From positions 1-64,000 of the forward strand of contig CAUZDY010000017.1 in NCBI GenBank assembly GCA_963578805.1: DNA of 64,000 bases, in the 5' to 3' direction. Shown in pieces: positions 1 to 8,502 of this stretch. Below the pieces are notes generated by a model that did no database searches, had not been told where the DNA came from, and worked only from the letters and a program-made list of their open reading frames with translations. The DNA is from CAUZIB01 sp963578805 (lineage in GTDB: Bacteria; Acidobacteriota; Vicinamibacteria; Vicinamibacterales; UBA8438). Each line of letters begins with the position of its first letter. Positions within the stretch are counted from its first letter, which is position 1. The position numbers and the translations under genes were made by a program.

Positions 1-889
1 GGTCAATTAAAACTGTCTGCCTGTAGGGATCACTCTCGGTAACTTTCAGGAACGAGGTGAATTCAGTCGCCTCCGATCGGTGCTGATCCTGTTCGCCTGG
101 ATCAACGAGATCTACGAAGGTCTCATATTATTTCCGCTGACTGTCAATAAGCACGACGTGCGCCCAGGTCAGAAGCTCAGGACCCATCGCGGTGTAATAG
201 GCTCAGGCTTGAAAATGCTTGGTACCGATGCGGAGCCACCCCTGAACCCACTCATGAGTTGATCCAGTCAGCGATCGCTTGGGCTTCATCAGGCTTTCAG
301 AGCGTTAGATTCAGCATCGACCCGAGCGTCTGCCTGGTCCGGCGAAGATGGGGCAATGCATGATCGAGCTATTAATCAAGGTAGAATGGCTCGTCCCCAC
401 CCAAGCGGCACGACCGCTTCCCTGGTTGACGCGACGGACCGTCTAGCCGGTTGTGAGTAACCCTAACTTGCTCATAATGCGACAGTGACCGGATCATAGC
501 TCCAGGTGGGGACTGAAATCACCAGAAACGACTGAAGAAGCCTTTTATTAACCGGTCGCCTAACACACATCTGGAGTTGATGCTGTGTGGAACCAGGGGT
601 AAGCATGCGGTCGTTACCGACCAATCAGCGGAAACCGCACTTAGGGACGTGCAAATGAGCGTCGGGCTAGACGCGTTCGGTGGAGTCTTCACCCCCAAGC
701 ATCCTCACAATACCCGGGATCATCCTTTTCCGCCGGCTGGGTTACATCGGCGGCGACGCTGGGTTGTTCCAGGCCCTCGTATGCTAGCTCTCGCGACACT
801 CATCTCGGTGTTAACGAGCATTTTCCTCTCGGCGATTTCCACGAACCAAAACCTCACAGGAGCGTAACATCCGGTAGCGATATTCGACC
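1..889. other. Stretch without a recognisable gene
   Basis: No convincing gene is visible here. The longest plus-strand frame, 577-867, would give a 96-residue arginine- and proline-rich product without family resemblance or clear ribosome binding site. On the minus strand a frame is open from about 127 to the left edge and reads like protein sequence (for example YETFVDLVDPGE), but it has no start codon, so it could be the remnant of a gene lying further left. The ahcY gene ends at the right border of the stretch. Confidence 0.4.
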
Positions 890-2392
890 TCAGTACCGGT
901 AGTGATCAGGCTTGTACGGTCCGTCTGGCGGCACACCAATGTAGCTAGCCTGGTCGTCAGTCAGCTGGGTCAACGACACACCGAGATGATCCAAATGAAG
1001 CCTCGCCACCTGCTCGTCGAGCTTCTTGGGCAGCATGTAGACTTTTCTCTCGTATTCTCCGGTGTTGGCATTTAGCGCCAATTGGGCCAGTACCTGGTTC
1101 GTGAACGAGGCCGACATGACAAAGCTCGGATGACCGGTCGCGCATCCGAGATTGAGAAGCCTACCCTCGGCCAGCACGAGTACGCTGTGACCGTCTGGGA
1201 AGCGCCACTCGTCGTATTGGGGTTTGATGTTGATCTTCTTGATTCCTGAAACATTTTGGAGTCCAGCCATGTCGATCTCGTTGTCAAAGTGCCCGATGTT
1301 TCCTACGATCGCCTTGTCCTTCATGCGACCCATCTGCTGCGCGGTGATGATGTCCTTGTTCCCAGTCGCCGTTACAAAGATATCGGCGCGCTCAAGCATG
1401 TTCTCAAGCGTATTGACCTCATAGCCTTCCATCGCGGCCTGAAGGGCGCAGATTGGATCGACCTCCGTCACCACGACGCGACACCCCTGGCCCCTTAGGG
1501 CCTGAGCACACCCTTTCCCCACTTCGCCAAAGCCACACACCACGGCAACCTTTCCGCCCAACATCACGTCGGTCGCACGCGCGAGACCGTCCGGTAACGA
1601 ATGACGACACCCATACACGTTGTCGAACTTGCTCTTCGTCACCGAGTCGTTGACGTTGATAGCGGGGAAGAGCAGCGAGCCGTTCTCCATCATTTCGTAG
1701 AGCCGGTGGACACCGGTTGTGGTCTCTTCGCTGACACCACGAATCGCGGAACCGATCCGCTGCCACTGGCCGGTGTCACGCCCCTGGATGTCGCGCAACA
1801 GCTCGAGAATGACACCCCATTCCTCCGAGTCGTGGTCCAAGTCGAAGGCCGGCACGGCGCCGGCCTTCTCGAATTCGTATCCTTTGTGGATCAACAACGT
1901 CGCATCGCCGCCGTCATCGACGAGCAAGTCCGGACCAGATCCATCCGGCCATAAAAGCGCTTCGTTCGTGCACCGCCAGTACTCTGGAAGAGTCTCGCCC
2001 TTCCAAGCAAAAACCGGAACGCCCTTGGGGCTCTCGTGGGTCCCGCCCGTTTCCGGTCGACCCACGACGACAGCGCTTGCCGCGTGGTCCTGGGTTGAGA
2101 AGATATTGCACGAGGCCCACCGCACGTCCGCACCAAGCGCCGCCAAGGTCTCGATCAGGACCGCAGTCTGAACTGTCATATGTAAGCTGCCCATGATCTT
2201 GGAACCCGCGAGCGGTTGCTTCTCCGCCTCAGACTGCCGAATCGACATCAGGCCCGGCATCTCTTGCTCGGCCAGACGGATTTCATCGCGTCCGCGATGC
2301 GCCAGCAATAGGTCTGCGATTTTGTACGGCGAGCGTCCCTGCAAAGCAGCCTCGTCGAACGCATGCATCTTCTCAATGGCCGGTGAACTCAT
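890..2392 (-). CDS. ahcY: Adenosylhomocysteinase (S-adenosyl-L-homocysteine hydrolase)
   Basis: This cytoplasmic NAD-dependent enzyme splits S-adenosylhomocysteine into adenosine and homocysteine, removing the inhibitory product of methyltransferases and feeding the methionine cycle. The 500-residue product is full length for the long bacterial form, which carries an extra segment (about residues 200-235) before the catalytic stretch. Visible hallmarks are NDSVTKSKFDN at 248-258 with the catalytic Lys253 and Asp257, the NAD-binding GFGEVGKG at 287-294, and the conserved C-terminus KPDHYRY. The ATG is preceded by AAAAGGAGACGAAC, a good Shine-Dalgarno. It is a single gene; the helicase upstream is on the same strand but 185 bp away. 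I looked for a SAH riboswitch in that gap and saw none. The identification is secure. Confidence 0.97.
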   Translation of the reverse strand: MSSPAIEKMHAFDEAALQGRSPYKIADLLLAHRGRDEIRLAEQEMPGLMSIRQSEAEKQPLAGSKIMGSLHMTVQTAVLIETLAALGADVRWASCNIFSTQDHAASAVVVGRPETGGTHESPKGVPVFAWKGETLPEYWRCTNEALLWPDGSGPDLLVDDGGDATLLIHKGYEFEKAGAVPAFDLDHDSEEWGVILELLRDIQGRDTGQWQRIGSAIRGVSEETTTGVHRLYEMMENGSLLFPAINVNDSVTKSKFDNVYGCRHSLPDGLARATDVMLGGKVAVVCGFGEVGKGCAQALRGQGCRVVVTEVDPICALQAAMEGYEVNTLENMLERADIFVTATGNKDIITAQQMGRMKDKAIVGNIGHFDNEIDMAGLQNVSGIKKINIKPQYDEWRFPDGHSVLVLAEGRLLNLGCATGHPSFVMSASFTNQVLAQLALNANTGEYERKVYMLPKKLDEQVARLHLDHLGVSLTQLTDDQASYIGVPPDGPYKPDHYRY

Positions 2393-2577
2393 GTTCGTCT
2401 CCTTTTCGACATTGTACGCCGTGAGTCTATCGGTCGCATACCAGACCCGATTCGGTCGTGGTCAGTGCCGTCGAATCTGTCGGTCTCCTTACAACAGTAT
2501 TACCGGCGGATCTGTGAATCGAAGGGTGCCAGGTGGGGCAGCACCTTACTGACAAGAATCGAGGTGAGGGGTTGTGG

Positions 2578-4155
2578 CTAGCGCTTCCTCGGGCTGCTCC
2601 GGGGAGGACGAGACCGACGATGCTGAGCCGGCGGTACACCCTGTGACTTGGGAAGCTCAGATGCCGTGTCGGTCGGGGTCACCGGAGCATGAAGTGTTTG
2701 CTGATAGTAATCATCGAGCAACATCGCGATCAGGGCTGATTCATCTTCGTTGACGGCCAGACTCCGCCCAAGAGGAACAAACCGCTCACTCCGTTCGGTT
2801 TGCAGCTTGTCTCGGCCACGGAGCTTCGCCTCAAGCAAGGCAGTGACCCGCTGTGTCACAACCGCTTGGACATCTTCATCGGTCGGCGCGGTGACTTGCT
2901 GGAACTCGATGGAGTAACGCTTGGCGATACCGTCGAGCGTCAACGTTTCGGCCTCGGTCACGAGCGAAATCGCGACACCCGAAGCACCGGCCCGGCCGGT
3001 TCGACCGGCTCGATGGATGTATCCCTCCGGGTCTTCCGGTGGCTCGTACTGGATGACGTGCGAGAGCTCAGGAATATCAAGTCCTCTGGCCGCGACGTCG
3101 GTGGCAACGAGAAACCGTAAAGCGGATTGTCGGAGCCGCTTCAGAATGCGTTCACGGTCGGACTGCGACCGGTCCGCGCTCAACTCGTCAGCATCGTAGC
3201 CGAATCTCTGCAGCACCACGGTCACGTAGTGGACGGCGCTCTTCGTATTGCAGAAGATGATGGCCGACGCGGGATTCTCGACCTCGATGAGCCGAATGAG
3301 ACACCGGTCTTTGTCCATCGCCGGCACGACCGAAAACCGGTGCTCGGTGTCGGTGACGTGAACTTGGTCACCGCTCAGGGAGATGAACTCTGGATCGCGT
3401 AGAAACTCCTGGGACGTCCGCATGACAAATGGCGGGAAAGTCGCGGAGAACATGCTGTTGTGCAGTGTGTTCCACGTTCGACGAGGGAGGTGTCGCTGCA
3501 CCTCCTGCATGTCGGGATAGAAACCCATCGACAGCATCCGGTCTGCTTCGTCAAACACGCGCATCTTGAGCGCGTCAAGCGAGAACGTGCCCCTCAATAA
3601 ATGGTCGAGCACGCGCCCTGGCGTACCGACCACAATCTGAGCCCCTCCCTTCAACGCGTCGATCTGTGGCCCGTACCCGACACCACCGTAGATCGCGACG
3701 GTTCTCAAGCCAGCCTCGCCGCAGAGGAGATCGGACTGCTCGGAGACCTGCTGAGCCAGTTCACGTGTGGGTACGAGGACAAGCGCCTGACACACCAGAA
3801 CGTCCCGATCGAGTCGTTCAAGCATCGGCAGTAGAAACGCACCGGTCTTGCCGCTCCCGGTACGGGCCTGGACCATGACGTCGCGCCCCTTGAGTAGAGG
3901 CGGGATGGCTCGGGCTTGCACCGGCATCAACTCGGCCCAGCCGGCACGCGAGACAGCCGCGTGCAGGGAGGTCGGCAACGTGTCGAGTGTTACCTCGTCC
4001 GGGGGTGTCGGTGTCTCGACGGTAGGAGCATCAGCTTGGTCGACCAAAACGTCTGTGGCTCTTCGAGTGTCGGCAGGATCTTTGATGGACCTCGGTTCTG
4101 AGCGTGACTCAATTCTACACGGTGGCCCCGTTTTCGTTTCCGTGAGCCCGGTCAT
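2578..4155 (-). CDS. DEAD-box ATP-dependent RNA helicase
   Basis: The 525-residue product is a cytoplasmic RNA helicase of the DEAD-box family, expected to remodel structured RNA, for example in ribosome assembly or mRNA decay. The motifs are in order: motif I ARTGSGKT at 97-104, PTRELA at 129-134, TPGR at 178-181, motif II DEAD at 202-205, SAT at 238-240, IIFCNT, ARGLDIP, and motif VI HRAGRTGR. A disordered N-terminus of about 55 residues and a basic, proline/arginine-rich tail flank the core; such tails often help bind RNA. The Q-motif region is only weakly conserved. The ATG follows CAAGGTAC, an acceptable ribosome binding site. Only about 30-45 bp separate it from the divergently transcribed gene to the right. 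The subfamily (DeaD, RhlE or other) cannot be settled by eye. Confidence 0.95.
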   Translation of the reverse strand: MTGLTETKTGPPCRIESRSEPRSIKDPADTRRATDVLVDQADAPTVETPTPPDEVTLDTLPTSLHAAVSRAGWAELMPVQARAIPPLLKGRDVMVQARTGSGKTGAFLLPMLERLDRDVLVCQALVLVPTRELAQQVSEQSDLLCGEAGLRTVAIYGGVGYGPQIDALKGGAQIVVGTPGRVLDHLLRGTFSLDALKMRVFDEADRMLSMGFYPDMQEVQRHLPRRTWNTLHNSMFSATFPPFVMRTSQEFLRDPEFISLSGDQVHVTDTEHRFSVVPAMDKDRCLIRLIEVENPASAIIFCNTKSAVHYVTVVLQRFGYDADELSADRSQSDRERILKRLRQSALRFLVATDVAARGLDIPELSHVIQYEPPEDPEGYIHRAGRTGRAGASGVAISLVTEAETLTLDGIAKRYSIEFQQVTAPTDEDVQAVVTQRVTALLEAKLRGRDKLQTERSERFVPLGRSLAVNEDESALIAMLLDDYYQQTLHAPVTPTDTASELPKSQGVPPAQHRRSRPPRSSPRKR

Positions 4156-4201
4156 GTACCTTGATTCTGGATCCTAATCGTGTGTGGTCTTGGTTCATGT
4201 A

Positions 4202-6550
4202 ATGATTATGGGTATGTTACGGCGTAGGCGTCACCTACCTTATCGGTGCATGGAGTTGGCGCCACTGGTAGGAGTGTTGTGGGTGTGGACCCTCCCGATC
4301 CAGGCCCAGCAGACCGCCACGACGCCCCAACCGATCCCAGCCAGCGGAACACTCCAGCTGGACCGCGCTCAACCGATCGATGACACCGTTCTGGAGGGAG
4401 TCGTACTTCCACGGGCAGAGCAATACCATGTGCAGCTAACCCGGACCGAGAGCGAGCCGATCCTGGACGGCGTCCTTGACGAAGAGGCCTGGTTGACAGC
4501 AGCCGTCATCAACGACTTTGTTCAGCAGGAACCTTCAGAGGGAGAACCGGCCACGGAACAGACTATCGTGCGGCTGATGTACAACGCTCGCTCGCTCTAT
4601 ATAGGCGTTGAGGCCTACACCACGCAGGGCGGTAACGTGATCGCGACCGAGATGCGGCGTGACTCGCCCCGCATACTCGACGAGGACAACATCCAGTTCA
4701 TTTTTGATACGTTTCATGACTCGAGGTCCGGTTACATGTTCGTCACCAACCCCCTCGGCGCCAAACTCGAGCAACAGATTTCAGAGGAAGGCGAGGGCGG
4801 GCGTCGGGGGATCAGCTCCAACATCAACCGAGATTGGGACGGTGTCTGGGATGTCGCGTCGCGCCAGACGGACGATGGATGGGTATCCGAGATCTCGATT
4901 CCCCTGGTAACGCTCCGGTTTCCGGCAGCGGAAACTCAGCGGTGGGGCTTCAATATGATGCGGAATATCCGCCGTAAGAACGAGCAAGTGTTCTGGGCCC
5001 CGATCCCAAAGGCGTATACGCTGACCCGCGTCAGCCTGGCCGGTACGCTGTCCGGACTTAGACAGGTGAGTCGCGGCATGGATCTTCGAGTCACCCCGTA
5101 CGCACTGGCGGGCGGGCGTCAAGATCGTGTCACAACCGATCTCGACGGCTCTGGCTTTAATGACGTCGGCGTCGACGTGAAGTACGGCGTGACCTCAGGG
5201 CTCAATCTCGACCTCACGCTCAATACCGATTTTGCGCAGGTTGAAGTCGACGAACAGCAGGTCAACCTCACACGCTTCCCGCTCTTCTTTCCTGAGAAAC
5301 GAGACTTCTTTCTTGAAAACGCTGGAATGTTCAGTGTCAAGAACGAAGGTGGGACCGGACGACTCGCCGATCTCTTCTTCACCCGCAGGATCGGGTTGGC
5401 CGGCGGTCAGCCCGTCCCAATCATCGGAGGAGCGAGACTCACCGGTAAGGTGGACCGGCACAACATCGCCGTAATGAATCTTCAGACGCAGGAGTCACTG
5501 GGGAACAGTGGCCAGAATTTCTTCGTCGGTCGATACAGCCGGGACATCTTTTCTCGGTCAAAGGTAGGCGGAATCGTCATCAACAAAGAGGGGATCGGAG
5601 ACTCGCACTACAACCGCACGTTCGCGGCAGACACGTCGCTGGCGCTGCATCGGTTCTTCACGATTACCGGGTTTCTCGCGAAGACTGAGTCGCCGGGCGT
5701 GTCCGGAAACGATACGGCTCGGCACGTCAACGCCATCTGGCGCAGTCCGTCGTATCGTGCGTACGCCGAATACACCGACATCCAGGATAATTTCAACGCC
5801 GAAGTCGGCTTTGTTCCTCGGGTTGGTATCCATCGAACGAAGGTGCACATGGAGTGGGACCCACGCCCCGGTCGGTGGAACATCCGCCAAATGGACCCAA
5901 TGTGGAATATCGAGTACACAACCGATCAGCACAACCGACTTCTGACCCGTCGCCTCCACCACATGATTGGGGTCTACTTCGAAGACGGGTCGAATCTGAC
6001 CGTCATGTACAACGACTACTTCGAACGTCTCGACATTCCGTTCAAGATCGCTGACGGCGTGATAATTCCGGCCGGCGTCTACCGATTTGGCCAACCTCGG
6101 CTTCGGTACTCAACCAACCAGTCGCAGCGACTCTATGGCGGCCTCAACTACACACCACAGACGTTCTTCGCGGGGACGCGCGACGACTACAGCGGCACGG
6201 TGGGACTGCGGATCAACAATCGCATCGCCACCGAGGCGGCCTTCAGCCGGAGCAATGTCGACCTCCCCGGCGGCGCCTTCACAGCCGACCTGGCTTCGCT
6301 TCGGGTCGACTACGCATTGTCTCCTGAGATGACATTGCGGACACTCACGCAGTTTAACTCCACAACCGACTCGGTCAGCACGAGCGTCCGGTTTAATTGG
6401 ATCTATTTCCCTGGTAGTGACCTGTACATCGCCTATGACGAACTCCGTGCCGAGCTCCCCGGTGTTCCCTCGTTGCAGAACCGCCTGGGTGTTCCCTGGT
6501 TGCAGAACCGCCAGCTAGCGATCAAGATGACCTACCTCCTGTCACGGTAG
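4202..6550 (+). CDS. CBM9-like plus DUF5916 outer-membrane beta-barrel protein
   Basis: The product of about 780 residues starts with a signal peptide (arginine-rich n-region, hydrophobic core, cleavage after IQA). A family-9 carbohydrate-binding-like domain follows over roughly 60-260 (ILDGVLDEEAW, then DGWVSEISIPL), then a DUF5916 domain predicted to form an outer-membrane beta barrel, recognised by FPLFFPEKRDFFLENAGMF. Members are common in Acidobacteriota, Gemmatimonadota and Bacteroidota; their substrate is unknown, and binding or uptake of glycans or other polymers is only an inference. Several starts are possible: GTG at 4184 and ATGs at 4202, 4208 and 4214. All keep the signal peptide and none has a strong Shine-Dalgarno. 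Near the C-terminus a 27-bp unit is tandemly duplicated (see the repeat entry), lengthening the last strands. No operon partner is seen. Confidence 0.88.
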   Translation: MIMGMLRRRRHLPYRCMELAPLVGVLWVWTLPIQAQQTATTPQPIPASGTLQLDRAQPIDDTVLEGVVLPRAEQYHVQLTRTESEPILDGVLDEEAWLTAAVINDFVQQEPSEGEPATEQTIVRLMYNARSLYIGVEAYTTQGGNVIATEMRRDSPRILDEDNIQFIFDTFHDSRSGYMFVTNPLGAKLEQQISEEGEGGRRGISSNINRDWDGVWDVASRQTDDGWVSEISIPLVTLRFPAAETQRWGFNMMRNIRRKNEQVFWAPIPKAYTLTRVSLAGTLSGLRQVSRGMDLRVTPYALAGGRQDRVTTDLDGSGFNDVGVDVKYGVTSGLNLDLTLNTDFAQVEVDEQQVNLTRFPLFFPEKRDFFLENAGMFSVKNEGGTGRLADLFFTRRIGLAGGQPVPIIGGARLTGKVDRHNIAVMNLQTQESLGNSGQNFFVGRYSRDIFSRSKVGGIVINKEGIGDSHYNRTFAADTSLALHRFFTITGFLAKTESPGVSGNDTARHVNAIWRSPSYRAYAEYTDIQDNFNAEVGFVPRVGIHRTKVHMEWDPRPGRWNIRQMDPMWNIEYTTDQHNRLLTRRLHHMIGVYFEDGSNLTVMYNDYFERLDIPFKIADGVIIPAGVYRFGQPRLRYSTNQSQRLYGGLNYTPQTFFAGTRDDYSGTVGLRINNRIATEAAFSRSNVDLPGGAFTADLASLRVDYALSPEMTLRTLTQFNSTTDSVSTSVRFNWIYFPGSDLYIAYDELRAELPGVPSLQNRLGVPWLQNRQLAIKMTYLLSR
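6461..6514 (+). repeat. 27-bp tandem duplication inside the DUF5916 gene
   Basis: Two direct copies, 6461-6487 and 6488-6514, differ at two of 27 positions. They encode GVPSLQNRL followed by GVPWLQNRQ and keep the reading frame. The near identity points to a recent slippage event. The duplication falls in the last predicted strand region of the barrel, where family members usually show one LQNR-like segment. Confidence 0.85.
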
Positions 6551-6850
6551 GCCGCGGGCGATCCGAATCGCTCGTCGACCGCACCAACCTAAAATAAAGA
6601 TCTCTCCAGCGTAACCCTACTCGTGCCGGTAAGGAGTAGAGAGCGTTCATTCGATGAAGGTTGGATGAACCGTGGTTGCCTCGGCGATTGGCCTTGTCTT
6701 GCTGCCGCTATCAGCAGCAGCGGTTCAGGAGAGTATGGGCGTCAGAGTGGGGTCAACGGGCCAGGTGACACCAAGAACGCCTGGCGTCCCTTTATCGACG
6801 AGCTAACAAGCCGCGTCCAAGCCACTCTCGAATCAGTTACCGACCTCCGT

Positions 6851-7174
6851 TTACGGCTGGCTGACGGATCCTTCTCGGTCAGACTTGATCACCACGACAC
6901 TCGCGACGGGTGCATTATCCTTCGACTGTTCGGCTATGAGTCGTCGGTGTTCCTCGTATGCACCCCACTGCTCATCCGTCCACTTCAGCCGCTGACTCCG
7001 AGGTGCACTTTCCAACTGCTCCCCGTCAATTCCCTCATAGCTTGGCGCCGGCTTCCGGACGACACGTTTACGGACGATGTGAGCATTGAGGGGAACCGCG
7101 TCGGTCACCTCGTTCGTTGGCAAGGGAACCGATTCGTACTCAACCCCGCGCTTGTCCCGATACACTACGGCCAT
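6851..7174 (-). CDS. Small hypothetical protein (107 residues)
   Basis: I do not recognise this protein. The minus-strand frame gives a 107-residue, charged, soluble product with ordinary composition (for example LKWTDEQWGAYEEHRRLI, likely helical) and no signal peptide or membrane segment. The ATG is preceded by ACAAGGACTAGCGAG, a usable ribosome binding site. A longer plus-strand frame, 6623-7210, overlaps it, but its translation is richer in Arg, Cys and Pro runs and looks less like a real protein, so I prefer the minus-strand reading. The flanking stretches 6551-6850 and 7175-7368 contain nothing else that I can recognise. Confidence 0.45.
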   Translation of the reverse strand: MAVVYRDKRGVEYESVPLPTNEVTDAVPLNAHIVRKRVVRKPAPSYEGIDGEQLESAPRSQRLKWTDEQWGAYEEHRRLIAEQSKDNAPVASVVVIKSDREGSVSQP

Positions 7175-7368
7175 CTCGCTAGTCCTTGTTCCTGTCGTTC
7201 AGACAGATAGTACAACGGCGCAGGTTGACGTGGACACGGCAGCGTGGCACCGAGGGAGCTGACCGGCGCCGATCTACTGGACCAACTTGCGCGGTGGCTG
7301 TGTCTCAACCGACACGATGTCGTCCGTATGATGCGTTCACGCCTCAGCAGTGCCAAGTGCCGCCGAGC

Positions 7369-8502
7369 CTACTCAAGAAGAGCTAGTAGCGTTCCTGCCG
7401 CCACTGCGCTCCCGATGACACCAGCCACGTTGGGTCCCATAGCGTGCATCAACAGATAGTTGGTGGGGTTGTTGTCCTGCCCGACCCTGTTGACCACCCG
7501 CGCGGCCATCGGCACTGCCGATACACCCGCGGCGCCGATCAACGGGTTTACCGGTTCCTGGGTGACGAGGTTCATCAGCTTGGCGAGAAGCACTCCGGCC
7601 GCCGTGCCCAGGCAAAACGCGACCAGCCCAAGGGCCAGAATGCCAAGGGTTTCGACCTGTAAGAAGACGTCGGCGCCAAGCTTACTGCCCACCGCTAGGC
7701 CCAGTAGGATCGTCACGATGTTGATCAGCTCGTTCCGGGCGGCCCCGGCAAGGCGGTCAACGACGCCGGACTCCGTCATCAAATTCCCCAACATTAAGGC
7801 ACCGATAAGCGGTGTGGCATCGGGTAGCAACAGCAAACAGAGTCCCAAAACCACCAACGGGAACATGATCCGCTCACCGTGAAGGACCGTGCGCAATTGC
7901 CTCATCTCAAGCTTTCGCTCGGCCTCGGTGGTTAGCAGATTCATGATCGGGGGCTGAATGATTGGAACTAACGCCATATACGAGTAGGCAGCAACCGCAA
8001 TCGGGCCGAGCAGCTCTTCCGATAGCTTCGATGCTAGAAAGATGGCAGTGGGTCCGTCGGCCCCGCCGATGATCCCGATCGCCGCCGCATCCTGCAACGA
8101 GAAGGTGATCCCAGGCACGTAGTCGGACAGCATCAGGGCGCCGATCACTGTCCCAAAAATTCCGACCTGGGCAGCGGCTCCTAGCAACGCAGTCTTTGGG
8201 TTGGCGAGCAGCGGCCCGAAGTCGGTCATCGCTCCCACGCCCATGAAGATCAAGATCGGAAACAGACCGTTCGAGACACCGAGGCCATAGATGATTCCGA
8301 GGAAGCCGTCCGCTTCGCTAATTCCGGCGCCAGGCACGTTAGCGAGCAACCCCCCGAAGCCGATCGGGAGAAGTAGCAGCGGCTCGAACTGCTTCTTGAT
8401 TGCCAGGTAGAGCAGACTTAGACACACCGCGATCATCACGACGTGACCGAAGGTAAGGTTGGCGACGCCAGTCGCCGCGACAAGCTTAGTGAGGTCCTCC
8501 AC
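7369..8502 (-). CDS. oadB: Sodium-pumping decarboxylase beta subunit (OadB/GcdB/MmdB family)
   Basis: This is the membrane subunit of a biotin-dependent decarboxylase that couples decarboxylation of carboxybiotin to sodium export. The 377-residue protein is very hydrophobic with about ten predicted membrane segments and full length for the family. GGADGPTAI at 147-155 contains the Asp known from OadB to take part in sodium and proton binding; the C-terminal part has the conserved segments SAVPMAARV and NNPTNYLLMHAMGPN. The start is a GTG whose first base overlaps the TAG of oadA (TAGTG), indicating translational coupling. It is the last gene of a three-gene operon. The substrate (oxaloacetate, methylmalonyl-CoA or glutaconyl-CoA) cannot be told from this subunit; the partner alpha subunit favours oxaloacetate. 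Confidence 0.95.
   Translation of the reverse strand: MEDLTKLVAATGVANLTFGHVVMIAVCLSLLYLAIKKQFEPLLLLPIGFGGLLANVPGAGISEADGFLGIIYGLGVSNGLFPILIFMGVGAMTDFGPLLANPKTALLGAAAQVGIFGTVIGALMLSDYVPGITFSLQDAAAIGIIGGADGPTAIFLASKLSEELLGPIAVAAYSYMALVPIIQPPIMNLLTTEAERKLEMRQLRTVLHGERIMFPLVVLGLCLLLLPDATPLIGALMLGNLMTESGVVDRLAGAARNELINIVTILLGLAVGSKLGADVFLQVETLGILALGLVAFCLGTAAGVLLAKLMNLVTQEPVNPLIGAAGVSAVPMAARVVNRVGQDNNPTNYLLMHAMGPNVAGVIGSAVAAGTLLALLE

Noticed and set aside
577..867. 96-residue plus-strand frame upstream of ahcY
   Set aside because: Arg/Pro-rich translation without similarity or Shine-Dalgarno.
2393..2577. Possible SAH or SAM riboswitch before ahcY
   Set aside because: Read on the minus strand, I could not find the conserved cores of either class; only an ordinary ribosome binding site is clear.
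6623..7210. 195-residue plus-strand frame
   Set aside because: Overlaps a more protein-like minus-strand gene with a ribosome binding site; composition is biased and no family is recognised.
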